A stretch of DNA of 64,000 bases from Streptomyces albofaciens JCM 4342 (lineage in GTDB: Bacteria > Actinomycetota > Actinomycetes > Streptomycetales > Streptomycetaceae). Positions 54,361-62,783 of the stretch are shown piece after piece. Position numbers and translations under genes: made by a program. How positions within the stretch are numbered: the first letter of the stretch is position 1; every line of letters starts with the position of its first letter. Where the stretch lies: assembly GCF_008634025.1 (NCBI RefSeq), contig NZ_PDCM01000002.1, forward strand, positions 3,947,501-4,011,500, written 5' to 3'. The notes under the pieces are model-generated. The model ran no database searches, was not told the origin of the DNA, and saw only the letters and a list, made by a program, of their open reading frames with translations.

Positions 54361-55068
54361 TCAGTTCTCCTGAAGGAACTTCTTGGCGAGCGCGTCACCG
54401 CGGGTCACGGCCTCGCTGTGACTCTCGATGGGGGACGCCTTGGAGTTCTTGAACAGGATGTAAGTGACGCCGGATTCGGCCCCGCCGGTGGCCGGGTCGG
54501 GGTCGATGCCGAGGCCCTTGGCCGCCGCGTACGACGCCTCACCGATGATCTTCTCGGGCCCGGTGTCGCCGACGACCGCGTACTCGACCTTGTTGTTGTA
54601 GATGATGGCGACCACGCCGCCGCCCTTGATGCCCGCCGATTCGTAGTTCCAGATGCCGCTGACCGAGGGGACGACGACGTACGGCAGCTTCTCGGCGTTC
54701 AGCGGCTTGCCGTCGGACTGGTGGAAGCGGGTGTCCGGCTGGAACCAGGGGTCGGTGTTCTTGTTGCATTTGGCGGTGACCTGGCCGTCGCAGTCGATGT
54801 CCATGTCCGCCTTCCAGAACACGGCGTTCTTCTTGCCGCAGACCGGGACGGTCGCCGATGTCTCCTCGTCGGTGCGGTACTTGCCGTTGGAGATCTGCGA
54901 ACAGTTCTTGACCTTGGCGAGCAGGTCGGCCGCGCTGACCGACCCCTCGGTCACGCCCGGCCGGCTCGCGGCGGGGGCGGCGGGCGGCTGGGCGGTGGCG
55001 GGCAGCGCCGCGGCGGTGAGCAGCGCGGTTCCGGCGGCGGTGGCGAGGGCGACGGTACGTATGCGCAC
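54361..55068 (-). CDS. Secreted GH75 chitosanase
   Basis: A 235-residue extracellular enzyme. The signal peptide runs to about ATAQPPAAPA. WKADMDIDCDGQVTAKCNKN with the double aspartate, LPYVVVPSVSGIW and VVGDTGPEKIIGEAS are the marks of family 75 chitosanases, which cut partly deacetylated chitosan. Four Cys may form disulfides. It begins with GTG after GAGGGG. A CsnR-like operator 15 bases upstream suggests induction by chitosan oligosaccharides, as for other Streptomyces chitosanase genes. Confidence 0.92.
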   Translation of the reverse strand: MRIRTVALATAAGTALLTAAALPATAQPPAAPAASRPGVTEGSVSAADLLAKVKNCSQISNGKYRTDEETSATVPVCGKKNAVFWKADMDIDCDGQVTAKCNKNTDPWFQPDTRFHQSDGKPLNAEKLPYVVVPSVSGIWNYESAGIKGGGVVAIIYNNKVEYAVVGDTGPEKIIGEASYAAAKGLGIDPDPATGGAESGVTYILFKNSKASPIESHSEAVTRGDALAKKFLQEN

Positions 55069-55082
55069 GGGAGGACCCCTCT

Positions 55083-55101
55083 GTTAGGAAAGTTTCCTTA
55101 C
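55083..55101. promoter_or_regulatory. CsnR-type operator of the chitosanase gene
   Basis: GTTAGGAAAGTTTCCTTAC, symmetric at eight of nine positions, closely matches the palindrome I recall for the ROK repressor CsnR upstream of Streptomyces chitosanase genes. It lies in the 5' leader or promoter, 14 bases before the GTG. Confidence 0.75.
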
Positions 55102-55342
55102 GGAGCCCGCCCAATCTCCTCCCCTCCCCCACCCCCGTCAACCCCGCGCCACCCTCAACTCACGCCTCACCAGCCCTCGTTCACCTCTGGAACACCGACT
55201 ACCCCAATACTGGACACACCCCCGTACTCCGCATCAGACCTTCGACCTCGGCCTCAACCTCGACCCCGCCCTCGGCCCCGGATCAAACCGCCTCACATCA
55301 ATCCACCTCGCACCAAACCGGCTCGCACCCAACCGCCCCACA
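55102..55342. repeat. Low-complexity region behind the O-methyltransferase gene
   Basis: C-rich, G-poor plus strand with repeated CATCAAACCGCCTC and CTCGACCTCGGCCTC units. No gene supported. It separates the chitosanase gene from the methyltransferase gene, both on the minus strand, and should contain the chitosanase promoter. Confidence 0.5.
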
Positions 55343-56380
55343 TCAAACCGCCTCGGCCTCGACAATCGAGGTCAGCGCCGGGGTCGATACGACGCGCCGG
55401 AGCCGGAACCCCGACCGGTCCAGCAAGCCCTCGAACTCGACAGCCGTACGCTCCCGCCCCTGGAGCATCATGAGCATCACGATGTCCAGCGCGAAGGCCG
55501 GATGCGGCGCGCCGTCGGCGGGCAGTACCGCGTCGATCACGAGCAGCCGGGTGCCGGGCGTCATGGCCCGGCGGACGGTGCCGAGGACGCGCAGGCAGTC
55601 GTCGTCGGGCCAGTCGTGCAGGATGTTCTTGAGCAGGTACAGATCGCCGCCCTCGGGTACGGCCGTGAAAAGGTCCCCGCCCTCTGTACGCCAGCGGCCC
55701 GCCAGCCCGGGGATGTCGAGCAGGTGGTCGGCGACCGTTTCGGGCCGGTCGAAGAGCACCCCGGCCAGGCCCGGCGAGCGGGTGAGGATCTCGCGGAGCA
55801 GGCCGCCCCGGCCGCCCGCCACGTCCACCACAGTCCCGCTGTCGGGGAACGGGTAGCTGCCGGCGAGCAGTTCGTTCACACCGCCGGTGAGCGAGGTCAT
55901 CCCGGTGTCGAAGAGGCGGCTCGCGTCGGGGGTCTCCGCAAGGTGGGTGAAGAACGGGACCCCGTAGGCGGCGTCGAACCCCGGCCGTCCCGTACGGAGG
56001 GTGTCCACGAGGCCGTCGGCGGACCGCTGGTACATCTCGTCGGTGAACAGCAGGACACCGGCGTGCCGGGAGCCCGGCACGCCGGTCCGCAGGGTCGCGC
56101 CGGTTTCGGTCAGTCCGAAGGTGTCGTCCGCGTGCTCGCTGAACAGGCCGCGCGCGGCGAGCAGCCGCAGGACGCGGCGCAGGGGAACCGCCTGGGTGCC
56201 GGACCGTTCGGCCAGTTCGTCCACAGACCGCGCGCCGTCGGCCAGGAGGTCCGCTATGCCGTGGAGGGCGACGGCGCGCAGCGCGGACGCGTAGATGTGC
56301 CCGTACATCAGGTCGTGCAGCGACGATGCGGGGAAGTGGGGGTGGGAGGTGGCCGACGGGGTGACGGGAGTTGCTGTCAT
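55343..56380 (-). CDS. O-methyltransferase (acetylserotonin/DnrK-like family)
   Basis: 345 residues. The N-terminal winged-helix dimerisation half (HGIADLLADGARSVDELAER) leads to a Rossmann half with VVDVAGGRGGLLREILTRSP and LKNILHDWPDDDCLRVLGTV, including the DWxD catalytic region and MTPGTRLLVIDAVLP. The family methylates hydroxyls of aromatic metabolites such as polyketides. GGAG seven bases before the ATG fixes the start. No biosynthetic cluster surrounds it, so the substrate is unclear. Confidence 0.9.
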   Translation of the reverse strand: MTATPVTPSATSHPHFPASSLHDLMYGHIYASALRAVALHGIADLLADGARSVDELAERSGTQAVPLRRVLRLLAARGLFSEHADDTFGLTETGATLRTGVPGSRHAGVLLFTDEMYQRSADGLVDTLRTGRPGFDAAYGVPFFTHLAETPDASRLFDTGMTSLTGGVNELLAGSYPFPDSGTVVDVAGGRGGLLREILTRSPGLAGVLFDRPETVADHLLDIPGLAGRWRTEGGDLFTAVPEGGDLYLLKNILHDWPDDDCLRVLGTVRRAMTPGTRLLVIDAVLPADGAPHPAFALDIVMLMMLQGRERTAVEFEGLLDRSGFRLRRVVSTPALTSIVEAEAV

Positions 56381-56413
56381 GGATGAGCTCCTACCGTTGG
56401 GCGGTGTGTCCAC

Positions 56414-56609
56414 GCCCCCATTATCGGCGATTTGCGCAGCTCAGAGCGGTCTTTGACGGTTTTACGAAACGCTGCGCGGCGGCCACACCCCGCGCCGAAG
56501 CCGCCCCGCACGCCCCGCGTCACGCGTCACGCCCCCACCCGGGAGGCCTCATCCCGGGAAGCCCCCACCCCGGAAGGCCTCCCCAGCCCGGGAGGCCCCC
56601 GGACACGCG
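56414..56609. repeat. GC-rich repeats between methyltransferase and response regulator genes
   Basis: Four loose copies of CCCGGGAGGCC/CCCGGAAGGCC-like units at 56540-56602 follow an AT-richer stretch that may be the methyltransferase promoter. Nothing coding is supported. Confidence 0.5.
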
Positions 56610-57296
56610 TTACGCCCCCGCCCCGCCCCCAGCTCGTACCAGCCCCGTCTCGTACGCCAGCACCACCGCCTGCACCCGGTCGCGCAGCTCCAGCTTTGTG
56701 AGGATCCGGCCCACGTGGGTCTTGACCGTGGCCTCCGACAGCACCAGCCGGGCCGCGATCTCGCCGTTCGACAAGCCCTGCGCGACCAGCAGCAGCACCT
56801 CCCGCTCGCGCTCGGTGAGCCGCCCGAGCTCCGGGCGGGCGGGCTCGGCGGCGGTCGCCGGCAGCATCGGCGTGAACCGGTCCAGCAGGCGGCGGGTGGT
56901 GGACGGCGCGACCACCGCGTCCCCGCTCTGGACCGCGCGGATCGCGGCCAGCAGCTCGTTCGGCGGCACGTCCTTCAGCATGAAGCCGCTGGCCCCCGCC
57001 TTGAGCGCGGAGAAGGCGTACTCGTCCAGGTCGAAGGTGGTCAGGATGAGCACCTTCGGCGCGCCCTCTTTCTGGCCGCCCTCACAAATCCGGCGGGTGG
57101 TCTCCACCCCGTCCAGGTTCGGCATCCGGACGTCCATCAGGATCACGTCGACCTTGGTGGACCGCAGCACCTCCAGGGCCTCCACCCCGTCACCGGCCTC
57201 GGCGACGACCTCCATGTCGGGCTGCGCGGCCAGCACCATACGGAAACCGGTGCGCAACAGCACCTGGTCGTCGACGAGCATCACGCGGACAGTCAT
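56610..57296 (-). CDS. NarL/LuxR-type response regulator
   Basis: 228 residues. The receiver domain starts VRVMLVDDQVLLRTGF, with the phosphorylated Asp in VILMDVRMPNLDG and Lys in FMLKDVPP. The LuxR helix-turn-helix is LTEREREVLLLVAQGLSNGE with VSEATVKTHV-type spacing (LSEATVKTHVGRILTKL). It pairs with the histidine kinase upstream on the same strand, 273 bases apart, the gap being partly filled by an 18-bp repeat array. Targets unknown. Confidence 0.93.
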   Translation of the reverse strand: MTVRVMLVDDQVLLRTGFRMVLAAQPDMEVVAEAGDGVEALEVLRSTKVDVILMDVRMPNLDGVETTRRICEGGQKEGAPKVLILTTFDLDEYAFSALKAGASGFMLKDVPPNELLAAIRAVQSGDAVVAPSTTRRLLDRFTPMLPATAAEPARPELGRLTEREREVLLLVAQGLSNGEIAARLVLSEATVKTHVGRILTKLELRDRVQAVVLAYETGLVRAGGGAGA

Positions 57297-57344
57297 GGCA
57301 GGAGGTCCCTTTCAACGGCGGTGCGGCAACAGGCTACGGAGGAG

Positions 57345-57450
57345 ACGTGCATACGGAGGCACGGGTACATACGGAGGCGCAGGTACGTACGGAGGCACAG
57401 GAACGTACGGAAGGACAGGTACGTACGGAAGGACAGGTACAAACGGAGAG
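57345..57450. repeat. Six 18-bp tandem units inside a two-component operon
   Basis: Units of the type ACAGGTACGTACGGAAGG run between the histidine kinase and response regulator genes. Unit length is a multiple of three, and one minus-strand frame is open through the array, but no start or ribosome site suggests translation. Confidence 0.9.
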
Positions 57451-57569
57451 ATAGTTGCGAACGAAGCGAAAGTCGCGCGGAACGGCCGACGAAGGAGCCA
57501 GAACCCACAGCAGGACGCCCAGCCCCAGACACCCCACCCTGAACACCCAGCCCCGGACACCCCGCCCCC

Positions 57570-58778
57570 TCACCCCCCCGACTTCAACGGCAGCACCGCG
57601 CTGATCCGGAAGCCGCCGCCCGGCCGTGGCCCCGCGTCCAGGCTGCCGCCGACCATGCCGACGCGTTCGCGCATGCCGATCAGGCCGTGGCCGAGGCCGT
57701 CCGCCCCGCCGCCCGTGTACAGATCGTGCTGGGCGCCGCGGCCGTCGTCCTCGACCAGCAGGTCCAGCTCGCTGTCCTGGTAGGAGAGGCGGACCGTGGC
57801 GCCCACGTCCGGGCCGCCGTGCTTGCGGGTGTTGGTCAGCGCTTCCTGCACGATGCGGTACGCGGTCAGCTCGATGCTGCTGGGCAGCGAGCGCGGCTCG
57901 CCCATCACCTGGAAGTCGACCGGCAGCCCGGCCCCCCGCACCTGGTCGATCAGGTCCGCCAGTTGCTCCACGCCGGGCTGCGGCACGTACTCGCCGCTTT
58001 CGGGCTGCTCGCCGGTGCGCAGCACGCCGAGCAGCCGGCGCATCTCGGCGAGTGCCTGCCGGCCGGTGCCGGAGATCGTCTCCAGCGCCTGTTTGGCCTG
58101 GTCGGGCGCGGCGTCCAGGACGTACGCGGCGCCGTCGGCCTGGACCACCATCACGGACACGTTGTGCGCGACGACGTCGTGCAGCTCGCGGGCGATCCGG
58201 GCGCGCTCGGCGGCCACCGCGATACGCGACTGCGTCTCGCGTTCCTTCTCCAGGCGCGCGGCCTTCTCCTCCAGCTGGGCCCAGTACGCGCGGCGGGTGC
58301 GGACCGAGTCGCCGAGCACCCAGGCCAGCACGAACGGGACGGTCAACAGGCCCATGATGAACAGCCCTTGCCCCAGGCCGCCGGGCGGCGCCCCGCCGTT
58401 GCCGTGGCGAACGGCGTAGAGCGTCGGGCCGACCAGCGCCCCGCCCAGAGCGGTGCGCGAGGCCCAGCGCCGGGACCCCGAAGCGACCGTATAGATGATC
58501 ACCAGCATGGCGAGGTTGGAAGGCCTGGAGTCCACATCGAACCCGACCTGGCAGAGCCCGACCACGATCGCCAGCAGCAGCATCTGCCCGGGCGCCTTGC
58601 GCCGCAGCGCCACGACGAGGCACATCGCGACATCGACGAGCGCCTCGGCGACGGTCCGCAGGGCGCTGTGCGCATCCGCCGACGCCACCAGCGCCAGGCT
58701 GCTGACACCGAACAGGAGGACCGCCCAGAAGGTGTCCACACCGGTCGGATGCCTGCGGAAGAAGTCGTAGAGACGCTG
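57570..58778 (-). CDS. NarL-type sensor histidine kinase
   Basis: 402 residues. About five to six membrane helices in the first 170 residues carry no large sensing loop. The HisKA_3 phosphoacceptor lies in ERARIARELHDVVAHNVSVM and the ATPase region has VQEALTNTRKHGG, VEDDGRG and GHGLIGMRERV. I prefer the GTG of VQRLYDFFRRHP, which has TACGCT seven bases before it (leaderless initiation). A GTG 36 bases further up is the alternative. Signal unknown; the membrane-helix-only sensor resembles antibiotic- or lipid-responsive kinases. Confidence 0.92.
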   Translation of the reverse strand, partial: QRLYDFFRRHPTGVDTFWAVLLFGVSSLALVASADAHSALRTVAEALVDVAMCLVVALRRKAPGQMLLLAIVVGLCQVGFDVDSRPSNLAMLVIIYTVASGSRRWASRTALGGALVGPTLYAVRHGNGGAPPGGLGQGLFIMGLLTVPFVLAWVLGDSVRTRRAYWAQLEEKAARLEKERETQSRIAVAAERARIARELHDVVAHNVSVMVVQADGAAYVLDAAPDQAKQALETISGTGRQALAEMRRLLGVLRTGEQPESGEYVPQPGVEQLADLIDQVRGAGLPVDFQVMGEPRSLPSSIELTAYRIVQEALTNTRKHGGPDVGATVRLSYQDSELDLLVEDDGRGAQHDLYTGGGADGLGHGLIGMRERVGMVGGSLDAGPRPGGGFRISAVLPLKSGG

Positions 58779-58913
58779 CACGTCACCCAGCGTAGGCAGA
58801 GCGTAGTGGCGCACGGGTCAACCGGACGGGCGATCCTGGGGGATGGGACTACTCCGCAAGGTGGAGACGGGCCCGGGACCGTGGTCTCCGGCCCCCGGCA
58901 CACCGCCGGTTCC

Positions 58914-58942
58914 GGGGCGCGGACCGGCCCGGTCCGCGCCCC
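58914..58942. other. Strong hairpin upstream of the MidA-like gene
   Basis: A perfect 12-bp stem, GGGGCGCGGACC with GGTCCGCGCCCC around GGCCC, ends 30 bases before the methyltransferase GTG. A weaker pair (GGAGAC/GTCTCC) lies just upstream. It could be an operator, an attenuator or a leader structure. Confidence 0.45.
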
Positions 58943-58972
58943 GGACCGGGCGGCCCCGCGTACCGTGGTGCG

Positions 58973-59992
58973 GTGACACACGACTGGTGCGGCTGGCGGG
59001 ACGCGACGGAGCGGGCGCTGTACGGCCCCGGCGGTTTCTACACCAGCGGCGACGGGCCGGGCCCCGCCGGTCACTTCCGTACGTCCGTGCACGTATCGCC
59101 CCTGTACGCCGAGGCGCTGGCCACGCTGCTGTGCCGGGTCGACGCGGCGCTCGGGAGCCCGGCGGAGCTGGCGCTGGTGGACGTGGGTGCCGGGCGTGGC
59201 GAGTTGCTGACCGGCGTGCTGGCGGCGCTTCCCGAACCGGTGTGCGCCCGCGTGCGCCCGTACGCCGTCGAACGCGCCCCCCGGCCCGCCGGTCTCGACG
59301 AGCGCGTCACCTGGCTCGCCGAGCTGCCCGCGCCCGGTTCCCTGACGGGCCTGCTCTTCGCCAACGAGTGGCTGGACAACGTCCCGGTCGATGTCGCCGA
59401 GACGGACGGGGACGGGGTGCCGCGCCTCGTCCTGGTGCGGCCGGACGGCACCGAACGGCTCGGCGACCCGGTGACCGGCGCGGACGCCGAATGGCTCGCC
59501 CGGTGGTGGCCCCTGCCGGACTCCGCCCCGGACCACGCCCCGGCCTCCGGGCTGCGCGCCGAGATCGGCCACCCCCGGGACGCGGCCTGGTCCCGCGCCG
59601 TACGCACCCTGCGCTCCGGGCTCGCCGTCACCGCCGACTACGCGCATTCCCGCGACGCCCGCCCGCCCTACGGCACGCTCACCGGCTTCCGCGAGGGCCG
59701 CGAGGTCCACCCCGTACCCGACGGGACCTGCGACATCACCGCCCACGTCGCCCTGGACGCCTGCGCGGGCCCCGGCGCCGAGCACCTCACCCAGCGGCAG
59801 GCCCTGCACGCCCTCGGCGTCGACGGCCGCCGCCCGCCCCTGTCCCTCGCCTCCAGCGACCCGGCCGCCTACGTACGGGCCCTCGGCACGGCGGGCGCGG
59901 CGGCGGAACTGACCGATCCGGCGGGCCTGGGCTCCTTCGGCTGGCTGCTGCAACCGGTCGGCGACAGCTGTACGGGGCTGCTCACCGGGTGA
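58973..59992 (+). CDS. MidA/NDUFAF7-family SAM-dependent methyltransferase
   Basis: 339 residues. [31 protein letters not shown] and [13 protein letters not shown] match the DUF185/MidA pattern (NExLDALPV). The late block [18 protein letters not shown] with [10 protein letters not shown] matches the family's GTLRGY...DLTAHVD. The eukaryotic relative NDUFAF7 dimethylates an arginine of complex I subunit NDUFS2, the NuoD homologue. Here the next gene, 37 bases downstream on the same strand, encodes a NuoD protein. That pairing makes methylation of NuoD a plausible role, not yet shown. Confidence 0.85.
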   Translation: MTHDWCGWRDATERALYGPGGFYTSGDGPGPAGHFRTSVHVSPLYAEALATLLCRVDAALGSPAELALVDVGAGRGELLTGVLAALPEPVCARVRPYAVERAPRPAGLDERVTWLAELPAPGSLTGLLFANEWLDNVPVDVAETDGDGVPRLVLVRPDGTERLGDPVTGADAEWLARWWPLPDSAPDHAPASGLRAEIGHPRDAAWSRAVRTLRSGLAVTADYAHSRDARPPYGTLTGFREGREVHPVPDGTCDITAHVALDACAGPGAEHLTQRQALHALGVDGRRPPLSLASSDPAAYVRALGTAGAAAELTDPAGLGSFGWLLQPVGDSCTGLLTG

Positions 59993-60029
59993 CGGCCGGC
60001 GGCGGCCGGCGAGCTGCGAGACTGTCCCC

Positions 60030-61172
60030 ATGACGGAGACCACGGTCGGCATCGGCGGCGCGGCGGAGAGCACCGACATGGTGCTGAACATCGGCCCGCA
60101 GCACCCCTCCACGCACGGCGTGCTGCGGCTGCGCCTCGTCCTGGACGGCGAGCGCATCCAGCACGCCGAACCCGTGATCGGTTACATGCACCGCGGTGCG
60201 GAGAAGCTCTTCGAGGCGCGTGACTACCGGCAGATCATCATGCTCGCCAACCGCCACGACTGGCTGTCGGCCTTCTCCAACGAGCTGGGCGTGGTCCTCG
60301 GGGTGGAGCGGATGCTCGGCATGGAGGTCCCCGAGCGCGCCGTGTGGACCCGTACGCTCCTCGCCGAGCTGAACCGCGTCCTGAACCACCTGATGTTCCT
60401 CGGCTCCTACCCCCTGGAACTGGGCGGGATCACGCCCGTCTTCCACGCCTTCCGCGAGCGCGAAGAGCTGCAGAACGTGATGGAGGAGATCTCGGGCGGG
60501 CGCATGCACTACATGTTCAACCGCGTCGGCGGCCTGAAGGAGGACCTGCCGGCGGGCTGGCTCGGGCGGGCCCGGCACGCCGTCTCCGAGGTCCGTTCCC
60601 GGATGGACGTCTTCGACCGGCTGGTCCTGGGCAACGAGATCTTCCGGGGGCGCACTCGCGGCATCGGCGTACTGAGCCGCGAGGCGGTGCACGGGTACGG
60701 CGTGTCGGGGCCGATCGCCCGCGCCTCCGGCGTCGACTTCGACCTGCGCCGCGACGAGCCGTACCTGGCCTACGCCGACCTCCAGGACACCCTGAAGGTG
60801 GTCACCCGCGAGGAGGGCGACTGCCTGGCCCGCTTCGAATGCCTCCTGGAGCAGACCCACAACTCCCTCGACCTGGCCGACGCCTGCCTGGACCGGATCG
60901 CCGAACTGCCGCCCGGTCCGATCAACCAGCGCCTGCCGAAGGTCCTCAAGGCGCCCGAGGGCGCGACCTACGCCTGGACCGAGAACCCGCTCGGCATCAA
61001 CGGCTACTACCTGGTCTCCAAGGGCGAGAAGACCCCGTACCGCCTCAAGCTCCGCTCGGCGTCGTACAACAACATCCAGGCGCTGACCGAGCTGCTGCCG
61101 GGCACGCTCGTCGCCGACATGGTCGCCATCCTCGGGTCGCTGTTCTTCGTGGTGGGCGACATCGACAAGTAG
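60030..61172 (+). CDS. nuoD: Orphan NADH-quinone oxidoreductase subunit D (NuoD paralogue)
   Basis: 380 residues. [38 protein letters not shown] and [12 protein letters not shown] are the hallmark first third, and [24 protein letters not shown] sequence plus FFVVGDIDK the last. These residues shape the quinone site of complex I. The main nuo operon is elsewhere; streptomycetes carry additional nuoD copies. The ending is K in place of the usual R. It follows the MidA-like gene by 37 bases. Whether it replaces NuoD in a variant complex or serves a hydrogenase-like assembly is unknown. Confidence 0.92.
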   Translation: MTETTVGIGGAAESTDMVLNIGPQHPSTHGVLRLRLVLDGERIQHAEPVIGYMHRGAEKLFEARDYRQIIMLANRHDWLSAFSNELGVVLGVERMLGMEVPERAVWTRTLLAELNRVLNHLMFLGSYPLELGGITPVFHAFREREELQNVMEEISGGRMHYMFNRVGGLKEDLPAGWLGRARHAVSEVRSRMDVFDRLVLGNEIFRGRTRGIGVLSREAVHGYGVSGPIARASGVDFDLRRDEPYLAYADLQDTLKVVTREEGDCLARFECLLEQTHNSLDLADACLDRIAELPPGPINQRLPKVLKAPEGATYAWTENPLGINGYYLVSKGEKTPYRLKLRSASYNNIQALTELLPGTLVADMVAILGSLFFVVGDIDK

Positions 61173-61223
61173 GCGAAGGCACCGTACGGGTACGGGGTCG
61201 TCCCGGACGCGCGGTCGCCCGCG

Positions 61224-61844
61224 CTACCTACGCGGCTTCGGCCCTTCCCGGTGCCACGCCGTGACGCCCAGCTTGCCGGTGCTGCCGAGGTCGATCAGCT
61301 CACGCACCGTCTGCGGCCGGCCGCCGCCGTCGGCCGGTGTGAGCGCCAGGTACGCGCCGTTCACGGCGTTGCCCGTCACGTCCGTGACCCGGTTGCGCCA
61401 CATCAGTACGGCCCTGGCGTGCTCGCCCGGCTGGAGCGTCAGCGGTTCGGGGCCGACGTCGTCCACGATGTCCGAGCCGTGCGCGATCCTCACGTCCAGC
61501 GGCTTGCGCCGCTCGTCGAGGACGCGGACGCCCGGGTAGCCGTTGACCTTGTACGGGCGGGTGCCGCAGTTGGTCAGGGTGATCCCCATCGCACGGGTGC
61601 CCATGGCGGCGTCCACCGGCAGCCCCTTGATGACGACGCCGTCTTCGGGACAGGCGGGCGCGGTCCTGGAGGGCTTGGCCGTGGGCTTCGGTTCCGACCG
61701 GCCCTTGGGCTCCGACGCCGACGAGCAGCCGGCCGCGGCGAGTGCCGTGACGGCGAGGGCGGCCGCCAGCGCGATCCGCACCACCGGTCCGGGCGCCCTT
61801 CCGGTGCCTGACCCGGGCGCCCTTCCGGTGTCTGTCCCGGCCAC
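61224..61844 (-). CDS. Lipoprotein, DUF4232-like
   Basis: 206 residues. The signal ends in the lipobox LAAAGC, and the mature part runs from CPEDGVVIKGLPVDAAMGTR to the end, with TNCGTRPYKVNGYPGVRVLD and VLMWRNRV typical of the DUF4232 beta-sandwich common on actinobacterial surfaces. The GTG start has GGAGGG six bases upstream. The N-terminal TGRAPGSGTGRAPGP comes from a short direct repeat. Function unknown. It converges on nuoD. Confidence 0.85.
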   Translation of the reverse strand: MAGTDTGRAPGSGTGRAPGPVVRIALAAALAVTALAAAGCSSASEPKGRSEPKPTAKPSRTAPACPEDGVVIKGLPVDAAMGTRAMGITLTNCGTRPYKVNGYPGVRVLDERRKPLDVRIAHGSDIVDDVGPEPLTLQPGEHARAVLMWRNRVTDVTGNAVNGAYLALTPADGGGRPQTVRELIDLGSTGKLGVTAWHREGPKPRR

Positions 61845-61860
61845 TGTCCGCCCTCCCCCG

Positions 61861-62005
61861 CTCTGCCTGGCGCCCGCGCGTCCCGTACGGCGCGCGCGTC
61901 CCCGTACGACCCGCCCGTCCCGTACGGCCCGCGCCGCTTCCTGATCAAGCCGGTCGCCAGCGTACCCGCGCGTAAACGTCCCGCCGCGCCGTACGGCCCG
62001 CCGCC
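61861..62005. repeat. Short repeat run upstream of the lipoprotein gene
   Basis: Three copies of an 18-19-bp GCGCGTCCCGTACGG-like unit at about 61875-61935, next to the GNAT stop codon. No gene is supported in this gap. Confidence 0.6.
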
Positions 62006-62659
62006 TCACGCCCCGAACAGTTCCCGGCACTCCTCTGTCCACCCCGCCACCTCGACCGGCACCGTCCGGTGCGCCGCCCACCGCTCGCGGTCGAGCCGCA
62101 GCCGCTGCAACGTCCGCGATTCCCCGCGCACCGCGATGACCTGCACACCGTCCGGTACGTACCCGAGCTTGCGCGAGACGGCCAGGGAACGGGGGTTGTC
62201 CGTCATCGCGGCGGACGTCACGGTGTGCGCGCCGAGTTGTTCGAAGGCGAGGTGCAGGACGGCCGCGCGCATTTCCGTACCGATGCCCTGGTTCTGGTGG
62301 GCGAGCCCCAGCCAGGAACCGGTCTCCGCCTCCCGGGTCACGCCGAAGTCGGCGGCGGAGAGTTCCTGTATGCCCACCGGTTTGCCGTCCCGCGTCACGG
62401 CCAGGCCCAGCGCCCAGCGCTCCGGCCGCCATTGCGCGATCAAGCCGAGCTGGTGCTGGAAGGTGCTCCGCCCGCGCTTCTCCGGGGAACCATCCGTCCA
62501 GGGCACGCTGAACGGCATCTCCGCCGGGTCGTGCACACCGTCCGCGGAGACCGCGGCGAGATCGTCCAGCAGGGCGGTGTCCGGCAGGCGCAGTTCCAGG
62601 CGCGGGGTCCGGATACGGATGCCGTACGGGGGCCAGAAGCGGAACCCGTGCTCCCGCAC
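62006..62659 (-). CDS. GNAT-family N-acetyltransferase
   Basis: 217 residues. RIRTPRLELRLPDTALLDDLA, GSWLGLAHQNQGIGTEMRAA (acetyl-CoA loop) and NPRSLAVSRKLGYVPDG follow the RimJ/RimL pattern, which acetylates N-termini or small amines. I placed the start at the GTG with GGGGAG five bases before it. A longer reading from 62743 would begin with an AHT/ADT tripeptide repeat that belongs to an intergenic repeat array. It follows the TetR gene on the same strand. Confidence 0.88.
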   Translation of the reverse strand: MREHGFRFWPPYGIRIRTPRLELRLPDTALLDDLAAVSADGVHDPAEMPFSVPWTDGSPEKRGRSTFQHQLGLIAQWRPERWALGLAVTRDGKPVGIQELSAADFGVTREAETGSWLGLAHQNQGIGTEMRAAVLHLAFEQLGAHTVTSAAMTDNPRSLAVSRKLGYVPDGVQVIAVRGESRTLQRLRLDRERWAAHRTVPVEVAGWTEECRELFGA

Positions 62660-62685
62660 GGCTTCTCCCCTACACGCGTCGCCTG

Positions 62686-62742
62686 CCGTGTCTGCCGTGT
62701 CTGCCGTGTGTGCTGTGTGTGCTGTGTGTGCCGTGTGTGCCA
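62686..62742. repeat. 9-bp microsatellite upstream of the GNAT gene
   Basis: About six units of TGCCGTGTC / TGCTGTGTG lie between the TetR and GNAT genes, in the GNAT leader. Earlier units carry GTC and later ones GTG, showing block-like spread. Confidence 0.85.
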
Positions 62743-62783
62743 TGACGGAATGCTGCCGAACATACGGCAACCCGTCGACCGGA

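Noticed and set aside
55343..56380. Fragment of an antibiotic biosynthetic cluster around the O-methyltransferase
   Set aside because: Neighbours are a chitosanase and a two-component pair; no synthase, oxygenase or resistance gene adjoins it.
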